From contig WRJC01000062.1 in NCBI GenBank assembly GCA_009782405.1, forward strand, positions 1 through 17,209: a stretch of 17,209 nucleotides of DNA, in the 5' to 3' direction. A program made the translations under genes and the position numbers. Position 1 is the stretch's first letter, and every line of letters starts with the position of its first letter. The notes beneath the pieces were generated by a model that saw nothing but the letters and a program-made list of their open reading frames with translations, was not told the origin of the DNA and did not search any database. Positions 1 through 5,717 of this stretch are shown here, piece by piece. Source of the DNA: Oscillospiraceae bacterium. Its GTDB lineage: Bacteria > Bacillota_A > Clostridia > Oscillospirales > WRJC01.

Positions 1-6
1 GAACTG

Positions 7-414
7 ATGAGCAGTGAAACACTTTTCTGTCCTGTCTGCAGATACAAGTCTAAAAATGACGAACTATTAGACAGCAACGAATGGAGTACGTTCTGTCTCA
101 GATGCAGATTCAATATTACGGAGTTTATTGAAAAAGTAAAAGAAACTTGCGCAGATAACTGTAAGAACGAATTGAAAAATACGGATTATTGTTTCACATG
201 CAATACTTCGCCGCTTGTCAAACTTATTAAGGAAATGAATCCCGCGCTTGTATCTGCGGTGTATATCGCGCCGCAATACATGGGGGAATATTATAAAAAT
301 CAAAAATCGGCGGATATGCCGAAGATAGCAGACTGGACGTGCTCATGCAGTAATACAAATAAAGCCGCCTACAAATTCTGCACAGAATGCGGCAAGCAGA
401 AACCTGTTGAATAA
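7..414 (+). CDS. multi-zinc-ribbon small protein
   Basis: This 135-residue protein carries repeated CxxC knuckles: C8/C11, C30/C33, C62/C65, and a C-terminal W-T-C-S-C ... F-C-T-E-C-G module (C112, C114, C125, C128). The C-terminal module resembles the RanBP2-like or zinc-ribbon tails found on many bacterial SPFH/virion-core-type proteins. It should bind several zinc ions and act as a cytoplasmic adaptor or nucleic-acid/protein binding module; no enzymatic motif is visible. The ATG overlaps a TGA (ATGA at 7-10), the layout expected if an upstream gene ends here and translation is coupled. The codons at 1-6 are also open, so a start upstream of the window cannot be excluded. It ends 158 bp before the oppositely oriented tRNA. 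The specific function is unknown. Confidence 0.7.
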   Translation: MSSETLFCPVCRYKSKNDELLDSNEWSTFCLRCRFNITEFIEKVKETCADNCKNELKNTDYCFTCNTSPLVKLIKEMNPALVSAVYIAPQYMGEYYKNQKSADMPKIADWTCSCSNTNKAAYKFCTECGKQKPVE

Positions 415-454
415 ATTAATCGGAGGTTAAAAAGTTCTTACGGTTATTCAGAAA

Positions 455-481
455 AGTGTTGCCAAAACCGATGGCAACACT
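455..481 (-). other. perfect 9-bp hairpin, possible second terminator
   Basis: AGTGTTGCC and GGCAACACT form a perfect 9-bp stem around a 9-nt loop. Read on the minus strand the stem is followed by TTTTC, a weak U-tract. It could be a back-up terminator for the tRNA or a shared structure between convergent transcripts. On the plus strand no T-run follows it. Confidence 0.4.
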
Positions 482-532
482 CCGGCAAAACAACATGAAA
501 AAACGGTCAGCGACAGAAGGCATTAGAAATAC

Positions 533-563
533 AAAAAGCCAGCAAACCCTCAAGTTTACTGGC
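533..563 (-). terminator. intrinsic terminator of tRNA-Ser
   Basis: On the minus strand GCCAGTAAAC and GTTTGCTGGC pair over 10 bp, with one G-U, around a 6-nt loop and are followed by TTTTTG. The G-U becomes an A-C mismatch on the plus strand, so the structure works in the tRNA direction. It begins 10 bp past the tRNA 3' end. Confidence 0.8.
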
Positions 564-572
564 ATTGATGAC

Positions 573-661
573 TGGCGGAGGGTAGGCGATTCGAACGCCT
601 GTGAGATTGCTCTCAAACGGTTTTCAAGACCGCCCCGTTATGACCGCTTCGGTAACCCTCC
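573..661 (-). tRNA. tRNA-Ser (anticodon UGA)
   Basis: On the minus strand an 89-nt class II tRNA folds with acceptor stem GGAGGGT/ACCCTCC, a discriminator G, and an encoded CCA (573-575). The anticodon arm CGGT-CTTGAAA-ACCG places UGA at 626-624. A long variable arm (TGAGA/TCTCA, about 602-615) and a T-arm GGCG-TTCGAAT-CGCC complete it. The long variable arm and the CTTGAAA loop are typical of serine tRNAs reading UCN codons. It has its own promoter at 672-700 and a terminator at 533-563, so it is a single-gene unit divergent from trpBA. Confidence 0.96.
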
Positions 662-671
662 GTGCATACAT

Positions 672-700
672 ATTGTACCACAACATTTTCAGCCTGTCAA
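672..700 (-). promoter_or_regulatory. sigma-70-type promoter of tRNA-Ser
   Basis: On the minus strand TTGACA (700-695), a 17-bp spacer and TACAAT (677-672) lie just upstream of the tRNA. A TGG immediately before the -10 gives an extended -10. Transcription would start within a few bases of the mature 5' end. Confidence 0.8.
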
Positions 701-730
701 CAATTTTTTTCGGGAATTTTCAAAAATGCC

Positions 731-759
731 TTGACAAACAAAAAAAGCCGTGATATAAT
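731..759 (+). promoter_or_regulatory. consensus promoter of trpBA
   Basis: TTGACA (731-736), a 17-bp spacer and TATAAT (754-759), with TGA just before the -10 (extended -10), make a full consensus sigma-70-type promoter. It lies back-to-back with the tRNA promoter. The expected start near 766 leaves a leader of about 160 nt before trpB. Confidence 0.88.
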
Positions 760-773
760 GGTTGGCAGCAGAA

Positions 774-798
774 TCGGAACAAACCGCTGAAGCGGGGG
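774..798 (+). repeat. trpBA leader hairpin motif, copy 1
   Basis: TCGGAACAAA is followed by a CCGC-TGAA-GCGG hairpin and then GGG. The arrangement recurs at 851-879 with the same flank, the same TGAA loop and the same G-run, but a different stem sequence. This pattern suggests conserved RNA structure. The copy lies between the promoter and the leader terminator. Confidence 0.6.
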
Positions 799-812
799 TA
801 ACTTTTATTCGT

Positions 813-849
813 CCTTGATAAAGCGCAATGCTTTTTCGGGGATTTTTTT
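813..849 (+). terminator. intrinsic terminator in the trpBA leader (attenuator)
   Basis: Positions 813-824 pair with 830-841 over 12 positions (one T-T mismatch, two G-U) around the loop GCAAT. An A and seven consecutive Ts (843-849) follow. It lies about 50 nt into the expected transcript and before the trpB start, so it should set how much transcript reaches trpBA. The 3' arm (830-839) can alternatively pair imperfectly with the copy 1 hairpin (784-793: 7 Watson-Crick pairs, one wobble, two mismatches), a candidate antiterminator. Confidence 0.72.
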
Positions 850-850
850 G

Positions 851-879
851 TCGGAACAAACGGCTTGAAAGCCGGGGGG
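851..879 (+). repeat. trpBA leader hairpin motif, copy 2
   Basis: TCGGAACAAA, then a CGGCT-TGAA-AGCCG hairpin, then GGGGG. It starts 77 nt after copy 1, immediately after the terminator U-tract. The stem differs from copy 1 but still pairs, which is a compensatory-type difference. Confidence 0.6.
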
Positions 880-929
880 AAAATCACTTAATCACATCAA
901 TAATATCGGCCACAGGAGGAGCGAAAAAA

Positions 930-2120
930 ATGGATGAAAAAAAAGGGAGGTTCGGAGATTACGGCGGGCAGTACATCCCCGAGACTTTGATGAACGCGGC
1001 GCAGGAACTCGAAAAAACATATTTGTTTTACAAAAATGACGCCGCGTTCAACGATGAACTCGCAGACTTGCTCAAAAATTACGCGGGCAGGCCTTCTTTG
1101 CTGTATTTCGCGAAAAAAATGACGGCTGACCTCGGCGGGGCGAAAATTTACCTGAAACGCGAAGACCTGAACCATACGGGCTCGCACAAAATCAACAATG
1201 TGCTGGGGCAGACGCTTTTGGCGAAAAAAATGGGCAAGAAGCGCGTGATCGCCGAAACCGGGGCGGGACAGCACGGGGTTGCCACCGCGACGGCCGCCGC
1301 GCTCATGGATATGGAGTGCGAAATATTCATGGGAAAGGAAGACACAGAAAGGCAGGCCCTGAACGTGTTCAGGATGGAACTGCTGGGCGCGAAGGTCAAC
1401 ACCGTCACAAGCGGCACGATGACGCTCAAAGATGCAGTCAACGAGACGATGCGCGAATGGGTTTCGAGAATAGACGACACGCACTATGTTTTGGGCTCTG
1501 CGGTGGGCCCGCACCCCTTCCCCATGATAGTGCGCGACTTCCAGAAGATTGTGGGAAAGGAAATAAAGGAACAGTTATGGGCGGCCGAAAAAAGCCTCCC
1601 CGACGCGGTCATCGCCTGCGTGGGCGGCGGAAGCAACGCGATCGGGGCGTTTCATGAATTTTTGGGCGATGGTTCCGTGCGGCTCATAGGCTGCGAAGCC
1701 GCCGGGCTCGGGGTGGACACCCCGCAAAACGCCGCGACGATGGCAAATGGCACGGTGGGAATTTTCCACGGGATGAAAACGTATTTCTGCCAGGACGAAT
1801 ACGGGCAAATCGCGCCCGTCTATTCCATTTCCGCCGGGCTTGACTACCCGGGGATCGGCCCCGAACACGCATATCTTTCAGATACGAGGCGAGCCGAATA
1901 TGTCCCGGTCACAGACAGCGAAGCCGTCGAGGCGTTTGAATACCTGTCGAAGACGGAGGGCATAATACCCGCCATTGAAAGCGCGCACGCTGTGGCCTAT
2001 GCAAGGCGCCTCGCGCCCCAAATGGCCAAAAACCGGATTATCGCCGTCAACCTTTCGGGCAGGGGCGACAAAGACGTCGTGTCGATTGCAGGATACAGAG
2101 GGGTGAATTTGCATGAATAA
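930..2120 (+). CDS. trpB: tryptophan synthase beta chain
   Basis: This PLP enzyme of the cytoplasmic alpha2beta2 tryptophan synthase joins indole, channelled from TrpA, to L-serine to form L-tryptophan. The 396-residue length is normal. Residues [13 protein letters not shown] at the N-terminus, the PLP lysine in HTGSHKINN (K87), the catalytic glutamate in AETGAGQHG (E109), the phosphate-binding GGGSNAIG and LSGRGDKD near the C-terminus are all present. I chose the ATG at 930 because an AGGAGG (914-919) precedes it and the protein then begins like the family. The frame is open upstream to an ATG at 828, but that adds 34 unrelated residues and lies within the leader terminator. The stop overlaps the trpA start by 8 bp, so translation is coupled. 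No other trp genes are in the window. Confidence 0.97.
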   Translation: MDEKKGRFGDYGGQYIPETLMNAAQELEKTYLFYKNDAAFNDELADLLKNYAGRPSLLYFAKKMTADLGGAKIYLKREDLNHTGSHKINNVLGQTLLAKKMGKKRVIAETGAGQHGVATATAAALMDMECEIFMGKEDTERQALNVFRMELLGAKVNTVTSGTMTLKDAVNETMREWVSRIDDTHYVLGSAVGPHPFPMIVRDFQKIVGKEIKEQLWAAEKSLPDAVIACVGGGSNAIGAFHEFLGDGSVRLIGCEAAGLGVDTPQNAATMANGTVGIFHGMKTYFCQDEYGQIAPVYSISAGLDYPGIGPEHAYLSDTRRAEYVPVTDSEAVEAFEYLSKTEGIIPAIESAHAVAYARRLAPQMAKNRIIAVNLSGRGDKDVVSIAGYRGVNLHE

Positions 2121-2883
2121 AATAACATCCGCATTTGAAAACAACAAAGCGCTGATCACATTTGTCACCGGGGGCGACCCGGATATGGAAACCACAGAAA
2201 AACTCGTTTTGGCGATGGAGGAAGCGGGAGCGGACATAATCGAAATCGGGATCCCGTTCTCCGACCCGGTGGCCGAAGGGCCTGTCATACAAAAATCAAG
2301 TGCCCGTGCGCTCGCCGGCGGGTGCACTACGGACAAGCTTTTCGCCATGGCGGCAAACCTGAGAAAGAAGACAAATGTGCCGCTGGTGTTCATGACATAC
2401 GCCAATCCGATATATGTCTACAAAAAGGATCGCTTCATGGCAAAATGCAGCGAAACCGGCATCGACGGCATAATCGTGCCGGACGTGCCCTTTGAGGAAA
2501 AAGGCGAATTTGCGGGCGAATGCAAAAAACACGGCATAAGCGTGATTTCGCTGATCGCCCCCACATCGGGTGAAAGGGCGGAAAAGATAGCCAAAGGGGC
2601 GGAAGGATTCCTGTACTGCGTATCCTCGCTGGGGGTGACCGGCGCGCGGGGGGAAATAGAATCGAACATATCGGAACTGATCCGGGAGGTCAGAAAACAT
2701 TCGGCTGTGCCCTGCGCGGTCGGCTTCGGCATATCCACGCCAAAACAGGCGCGCGAAATGGCGGATATATCGGACGGCGCCATCATCGGCAGCGCCATCG
2801 TCGATTTGGTCGCCGAACACGGCAGAGACAGCGTAGGCGCGGTCAAATCTTTCGTCAAAGAGCTGAAAGGCATTTTGCGATAG
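2113..2883 (+). CDS. trpA: tryptophan synthase alpha chain
   Basis: This subunit cleaves indole-3-glycerol phosphate to indole and glyceraldehyde 3-phosphate and passes indole to TrpB. The 256-residue TIM barrel shows FVTGGDP, the catalytic glutamate in [11 protein letters not shown] (E44, equal to Salmonella E49), [24 protein letters not shown] and the phosphate-binding VGFGIS. The position equal to Salmonella Asp60 is Glu (VAEGP, E55). I recall this variant in clostridial TrpA, and it should stay acidic and functional. The start overlaps the trpB stop, and a GAGGGG-type site lies 8-13 bases upstream. Its last codons and stop lie in an 18-bp direct repeat (2865-2882) that recurs at 5602-5619, where an AT-rich insertion ends. 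No terminator is visible directly after the stop. Confidence 0.96.
   Translation: MNKITSAFENNKALITFVTGGDPDMETTEKLVLAMEEAGADIIEIGIPFSDPVAEGPVIQKSSARALAGGCTTDKLFAMAANLRKKTNVPLVFMTYANPIYVYKKDRFMAKCSETGIDGIIVPDVPFEEKGEFAGECKKHGISVISLIAPTSGERAEKIAKGAEGFLYCVSSLGVTGARGEIESNISELIREVRKHSAVPCAVGFGISTPKQAREMADISDGAIIGSAIVDLVAEHGRDSVGAVKSFVKELKGILR
2865..2882 (+). repeat. att-like direct repeat, left copy (3' end of trpA)
   Basis: GAAAGGCATTTTGCGATA is the 3' end of trpA (codons ending K-G-I-L-R plus TA of the TAG stop). An identical 18-mer is at 5602-5619, where the next base would give a TAA stop in the same frame. Base composition falls sharply right after this copy. Confidence 0.75.
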
Positions 2884-2901
2884 ACTGAAGAAGAGTTGAA
2901 T

Positions 2902-3083
2902 TCACGATTCATAGACAGCAAGCAATACATACTCTGAAGGGTATATATTTTCGCCGTAATATCTAAGATAAAACTTATATCCTGTAACAATTTCGTCGAT
3001 AATCGCAGCACATTTCCATATATCTTCATGATCGTGATAGACTGATACGGCAAGTTTGGGTTGTTCAGTTTGTATGTGCTTCT
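2902..3083 (-). pseudogene. FkbM-type methyltransferase, C-terminal remnant
   Basis: Reading the minus strand toward a TGA at 2904-2902 gives an open frame containing PKLAVSVYH, HEDIW and YKFYLRYYGENI. These match the usual C-terminal order of FkbM-family SAM-dependent methyltransferases (KPKLAISIYHKPEDLW ... YKLYLRHY). Only about 60 residues are left. The N-terminal SAM-binding part is missing, and the frame runs straight into the IS630 element boundary at 3086. On the far side of the IS the frame does not continue; the GNAT gene ends there instead. The parent gene was therefore cut and partly deleted. FkbM enzymes commonly O-methylate sugars or polyketides. Family assignment rests on motif recall only. 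Confidence 0.65.
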
Positions 3084-3085
3084 TA

Positions 3086-3109
3086 TTAATCCGGCAACAA
3101 AGTCATTCG
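3086..3109 (+). repeat. IS630 left terminal inverted repeat
   Basis: The outer end begins TTAATCCGGCAACAAAG and matches the reverse complement of 4186-4209 except at two positions. TA lies directly outside. Confidence 0.92.
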
Positions 3110-3140
3110 CAGATCACAAAGAAGTGATAGTCTATGAGAT

Positions 3141-3599
3141 ATGGAAGAATTAAAATATGAATTACAAAAACTGAGTGCGAAAGAACAGTCAGAAGTACGC
3201 AAGAAAATCGTTCGCGAAATGGAAAAACGCGGCGGGGAAACAAAGGAGGTCGCCGAGATTTGCGAGTGTACGGTACGTCATGTTCAAAAAACATGGAAAA
3301 AATACCGCGAAGGCGGAGTAAAAGCGATAGCGGCGGCAAAAATGGGTCGTCCGGTTGGAGTGTATTGCAAACTGACAAAGGAACAGGAAGAGGAAATCAA
3401 ACAAGAAATAACCGAGAAAAATCCAAGCGAAGCAGGATTGAGCGGATATTTATGGAGCAGGGGTTTAGTGCGTGAATTGGCAAAAGCAAAATATGGAATA
3501 GAAATGTCGGCAAGGACAATGGGCAATTATTTAGCGAAATGGAACATCAGGCCTCAACGCCCGAAAAAAAAGATTATCGACAAGAGCCATCAGACATAA
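3141..3599 (+). CDS. IS630-family transposase, frame A (DNA-binding part)
   Basis: This 152-residue frame forms the N-terminal DNA-binding half of the transposase. Residues about 20-60 (GGETKEVAEICECTVRHVQK) look like a helix-turn-helix, followed by the second winged-helix-like segment (LSGYLWSRGLVRELAKAKYG ... SARTMGNYL) typical of IS630 proteins. The frame ends soon after the motif A AAA AAG at 3566-3572, the classic -1 slippery heptamer in the right phase. Slippage there joins it to frame B and gives 144 + 206 = 350 residues, the normal IS630 length. A 6-bp hairpin (3585-3590 with 3604-3609) lies 12 nt downstream and could stimulate slippage. Alone, frame A could act as a binding-only regulator. 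Confidence 0.88.
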   Translation: MEELKYELQKLSAKEQSEVRKKIVREMEKRGGETKEVAEICECTVRHVQKTWKKYREGGVKAIAAAKMGRPVGVYCKLTKEQEEEIKQEITEKNPSEAGLSGYLWSRGLVRELAKAKYGIEMSARTMGNYLAKWNIRPQRPKKKIIDKSHQT

Positions 3600-4192
3600 A
3601 GGAATGGCTTGAAGTCACATATCCCGCCATAGCGAAACGTGCAACCGAAGAAAACGCGGAAATATGGTGGCTTGATGAGACGGGAGCGCGAAACTCAAGC
3701 AATTACATCAGAGGTTATGCTCCACGCGGCAAAACTCCGACACTTCCGATTGCGTCGCATCATATCGGAGTGAACATGATTTCTGCGATAACGAACAAAG
3801 GGAAACTGCGTTATCATTTCTATCGCGGGAAATTCAATCAAAACATATATATTGGTTTTCTGACACGACTCGTCAAGGGTACTGACATGAAAATATTTGC
3901 GATAGTTGACAACTGCAGCACTCACCGCGGTTTGCTTGCGGCTGACTGGAAAGAGAAAAAATCTGATTTTATCACGATTTTCAATTTGCCGTCATATGCG
4001 CCGGAGTTGAACCCTGTCGAGTATTTGAACAACAATCTCAAACGTGTTTTGGTATACAGAGGCTATTCCGTAAACGAAGACGAGGTTGAGAAGAAAGCTA
4101 TGAGCATCATGCGTTCCATTCAATCAACCAAAAACAGGGTTGAAAGTTTCTTTGGTAACGATTATGTCAAATATGCCAAATCAGACGAATGA
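3539..4192 (+). CDS. IS630-family transposase, frame B (DDE catalytic part)
   Basis: Frame B, in the -1 phase relative to frame A, holds the RNase H-like DDE catalytic domain. The triad is visible: D46 in WWLDETG, D124 in FAIVDNCSTHRG, and E161 in LPSYAPELNPVEYLNNNLK (36 residues between D124 and E161). The ATG at 3539 has no clear ribosome binding site and lies inside frame A. The product is therefore more likely made by -1 frameshifting at 3566-3572, starting in this frame around residue 12. The C-terminus is intact and overlaps the right inverted repeat. An ordinary frameshift mutation is a less likely alternative because the canonical slippery heptamer sits exactly where it is needed. Confidence 0.9.
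   Translation: MEHQASTPEKKDYRQEPSDIKEWLEVTYPAIAKRATEENAEIWWLDETGARNSSNYIRGYAPRGKTPTLPIASHHIGVNMISAITNKGKLRYHFYRGKFNQNIYIGFLTRLVKGTDMKIFAIVDNCSTHRGLLAADWKEKKSDFITIFNLPSYAPELNPVEYLNNNLKRVLVYRGYSVNEDEVEKKAMSIMRSIQSTKNRVESFFGNDYVKYAKSDE
3566..3572 (+). promoter_or_regulatory. -1 ribosomal frameshift site of the transposase
   Basis: Within a run of eight As followed by G, the heptamer A AAA AAG lies in the phase needed for tandem -1 slippage from frame A to frame B. It is the same heptamer used by E. coli dnaX. Confidence 0.7.
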
Positions 4193-4209
4193 CTTTATTG
4201 CCGGGTTAA
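4186..4209 (-). repeat. IS630 right terminal inverted repeat
   Basis: The reverse complement starts TTAACCCGGCAATAAAG and pairs with 3086-3109 with two differences. TA lies directly outside (4210-4211). The end overlaps the last codons of the transposase. Confidence 0.92.
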
Positions 4210-4212
4210 TAC

Positions 4213-5040
4213 TTATTTTGTATAATGGGTATTAACGAGATAAAATCCTGCGCTATTTGCAGCTTTTTCAGAATAAATATTAACCGGATTTGAATAATAC
4301 GGGATTCCGTTGCTATTTACAATATAGTTCGCGTAATAATTAATTATTTTGCTACCATATGATTTATTTCTTTCTTCTTCGTTAACATATACATACATAA
4401 CATCCCATATATTATCATGTACATTAGTACAGGTTATATATCCGATGATCAAGTGATTTATTTCCATTATATGTACATCACCATATTTAAGCTCGGGATG
4501 AACGACACAGCAATCAAAATAATATTCAAGCGTATTCCCGTCATTTTGTACTTTATTATTTTTCATATATTCATCGACTATATCTGCGTCATCAATTAGT
4601 AATTTTTTATATTTTACATTTTTGTCTTTATTAAAAAATATTTCAGTATTATTATTGTACATAAGTATTTTTGCTGTTTGTATATTATTATTTTTATTGC
4701 ATTTTTTCAATAAATCAAAATTTTCAAATAATGATTTATTATTTGTTGAAACCTTGAATCCTTTTTGCGAATCGAATATATTATAAGCATTCGATAAATG
4801 TCTAAGCGTATTGTCTATAAAAATATTATCATATGAACTAATTGTCAAAGAATAACCATCCGCATATATATCTTTATATAATATATAGAAATCTTCTTCA
4901 GTTGCATTCACGCCACACTCAATTACTTTAAAAGGAAAGTATTTATAACATTGTTTCAATGCTGCAATATCATAAATATAGATATAATCTTTTTTATTTT
5001 TTATTAAAACGTCAATTAAATATTGGTTTGTACATTTCAT
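4213..5040 (-). CDS. GNAT-family N-acetyltransferase with uncharacterised N-terminal region
   Basis: This 275-residue protein is made of two parts. Residues about 185-275 form a GNAT fold. They carry the beta4 segment (HLIIGYITCTNV), the acetyl-CoA pyrophosphate loop after VYVNEEERNKSYGSKII (R/N-K-S-Y-G-S, 224-230), and the C-terminal pattern GIPYYSNPVNIYSEKAANSA followed by GF. The N-terminal 180 residues I do not recognise. They are rich in Asn, Ile, Tyr and Lys, which reflects the very AT-rich coding. The protein should transfer acetyl or another acyl group to an unknown amine, in the cytoplasm. The ATG has only a weak purine stretch (AAAGAAAG) upstream. The gene is intact although its stop lies 2 bp from the IS target site. 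It probably shares a transcript with the XRE-type fragment 18 bp upstream. Composition indicates horizontal origin. Confidence 0.8.
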   Translation of the reverse strand: MKCTNQYLIDVLIKNKKDYIYIYDIAALKQCYKYFPFKVIECGVNATEEDFYILYKDIYADGYSLTISSYDNIFIDNTLRHLSNAYNIFDSQKGFKVSTNNKSLFENFDLLKKCNKNNNIQTAKILMYNNNTEIFFNKDKNVKYKKLLIDDADIVDEYMKNNKVQNDGNTLEYYFDCCVVHPELKYGDVHIMEINHLIIGYITCTNVHDNIWDVMYVYVNEEERNKSYGSKIINYYANYIVNSNGIPYYSNPVNIYSEKAANSAGFYLVNTHYTK

Positions 5041-5058
5041 AATTTATTATTTCTTTCT

Positions 5059-5295
5059 TTATATAATATTGATTAAATATTCTCTTAAAAGTTCAATCGT
5101 TATATTAATATTATTTGACGGGATTAACTTAATACATACACATTTATTACATAATTCATATGCGATTTTTTCAAAAATAAAATCCGGCAACTTTAAAAAT
5201 TTATCTTGATTGTAATATTCAACGGGTCCGTCTATAATCCCTAAAAGGTAATCTAATGAAACATTAAAATATTTCGTTATATTCGTCTTTTCGTT
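5059..5295 (-). pseudogene. XRE-type regulator fragment (C-terminal part)
   Basis: An open frame of 78 codons on the minus strand runs from just after a stop (5298-5296) to TAA at 5061-5059 and has no ATG. Its start, NITKYFNVSLDYLLGI, is the hallmark end of Cro/CI-type helix-turn-helix domains ('AKYFNVSLDYLLG'). About 60 AT-rich-coded residues that I do not recognise follow (IIDGPVEYYNQDKF onward). The DNA-binding helices are missing or out of frame, so this looks like a truncated regulator. It lies 18 bp upstream of the GNAT gene and downstream of the strong minus-strand promoter at 5441-5469. A short functional protein from a non-ATG start is possible but unsupported. Confidence 0.55.
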
Positions 5296-5601
5296 TTATA
5301 CCATCGTTCGGATCATACTTTCTACATAACATGATTAATTTTCATTCTATTTATTCGTGTCTCGCCAAAAACATTCTCAACCTCGCCGCGTTCAAGCATA
5401 TCCAAATAAATAGAGATTTCTTCAAGGTTGGTCAACTACAATTATACCACCTGTAATCGCATTTGTCAGCTGTTTTCGACAAAAAAATACGGAAAATGCA
5501 TAAAAAAATATCAACAATTCAAAGAAATGACATTGAAAACAAAGTTTTCAAGAAGCAATTCTGAACAATCGGTATTGGAAATAACCGTGTTCACGAGCAT
5601 A
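5296..5601. other. gene-free right end of the AT-rich insertion
   Basis: Apart from the minus-strand promoter at 5441-5469, I see no convincing gene here. A minus-strand frame with MLERGEVENVFGE (ATG at 5399) ends after 25 codons and is not recognised; it may be debris of the same regulator region. A plus-strand frame 5428-5640 has a biased, family-less composition. Confidence 0.5.
5441..5469 (-). promoter_or_regulatory. strong minus-strand promoter in the island
   Basis: On the minus strand CTGACA (5469-5464), a 17-bp spacer and TATAAT (5446-5441) with TGG before the -10 form a near-consensus extended promoter. It faces the XRE fragment and the GNAT gene. Confidence 0.7.
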
Positions 5602-5619
5602 GAAAGGCATTTTGCGATA
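5602..5619 (+). repeat. att-like direct repeat, right copy
   Basis: GAAAGGCATTTTGCGATA is identical to 2865-2882. With the following A the trpA frame would end in TAA here. A looser match (GAGC) continues just upstream in both copies after a 2-base length difference. Normal base composition resumes shortly downstream. Confidence 0.75.
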
Positions 5620-5636
5620 AATTTTACAATTTGCCC

Positions 5637-5665
5637 TTGATTAACGCGGCAGTATATGGTATAAT
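5637..5665 (+). promoter_or_regulatory. promoter of the first lipoprotein-glycosyltransferase unit
   Basis: TTGATT (5637-5642), a 17-bp spacer and TATAAT (5660-5665) with TGG before it (extended -10) lie 52 bp upstream of the lipoprotein start. Confidence 0.8.
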
Positions 5666-5717
5666 CGCCTTGAAACAGAACAATTGCATTTTCCGATGAA
5701 AAAAAGGGGGTTTATCC

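Larger units (their letters stand above)
3086..4209 (+). mobile_element. IS630-family insertion sequence, complete
   Basis: The 1124-bp element has 24-bp terminal inverted repeats (3086-3109 and 4186-4209) that match at 22 positions. It is flanked on both sides by TA (3084-3085 and 4210-4211), the target duplication of IS630/Tc1-mariner elements. Similarity between the two ends stops right outside the TA. It encodes two overlapping frames that together make a DDE transposase of about 350 residues. It sits inside the AT-rich island, between the FkbM remnant and the GNAT stop codon, only 3 bp past the latter. With intact ends and an intact frameshift site it may still be mobile. Confidence 0.92.
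2883..5601. mobile_element. AT-rich insertion (degenerate genomic island) at the trpA 3' end
   Basis: Between the two 18-bp repeats lies about 2.7 kb of much more AT-rich DNA than either flank. It holds a truncated FkbM methyltransferase, an IS630-family element, a GNAT gene and an XRE-type fragment. Apart from the IS transposase all coding pieces are on the minus strand. The boundaries of composition coincide with the repeats, and the right copy can restore the trpA end with a stop codon. This is how integrase-type elements typically enter gene 3' ends. No integrase is present, so if the island arrived this way the mobility gene has been lost. The integration mechanism is inferred. Confidence 0.6.

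Noticed and set aside
573..661. tRNA-Ser 3' end as an integration site
   Set aside because: No copy of the tRNA 3' end is seen elsewhere in the window, and the clear direct repeat is at trpA instead.
456..734. Plus-strand frame of 92 codons over the tRNA
   Set aside because: It covers the whole tRNA-Ser and its terminator, so coding is implausible.
828..929. In-frame upstream extension of trpB from an ATG at 828
   Set aside because: The extra 34 residues are unlike TrpB, the ATG has no ribosome binding site and lies in the leader terminator, while the ATG at 930 has AGGAGG and matches the family start.
766..929. T-box, Trp leader peptide or c-di-GMP-I riboswitch in the trpBA leader
   Set aside because: No T-box sequence or long specifier stem is present, the short frames lack Trp codons, and the partial likeness to c-di-GMP-I (CAAACC, G-rich stem) lacks that riboswitch's conserved core.
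2902..4260. FkbM and GNAT as one gene split by the IS
   Set aside because: Removing the IS and one TA leaves the GNAT stop codon in place, and the FkbM frame meets a TAA shortly upstream; they are separate genes.
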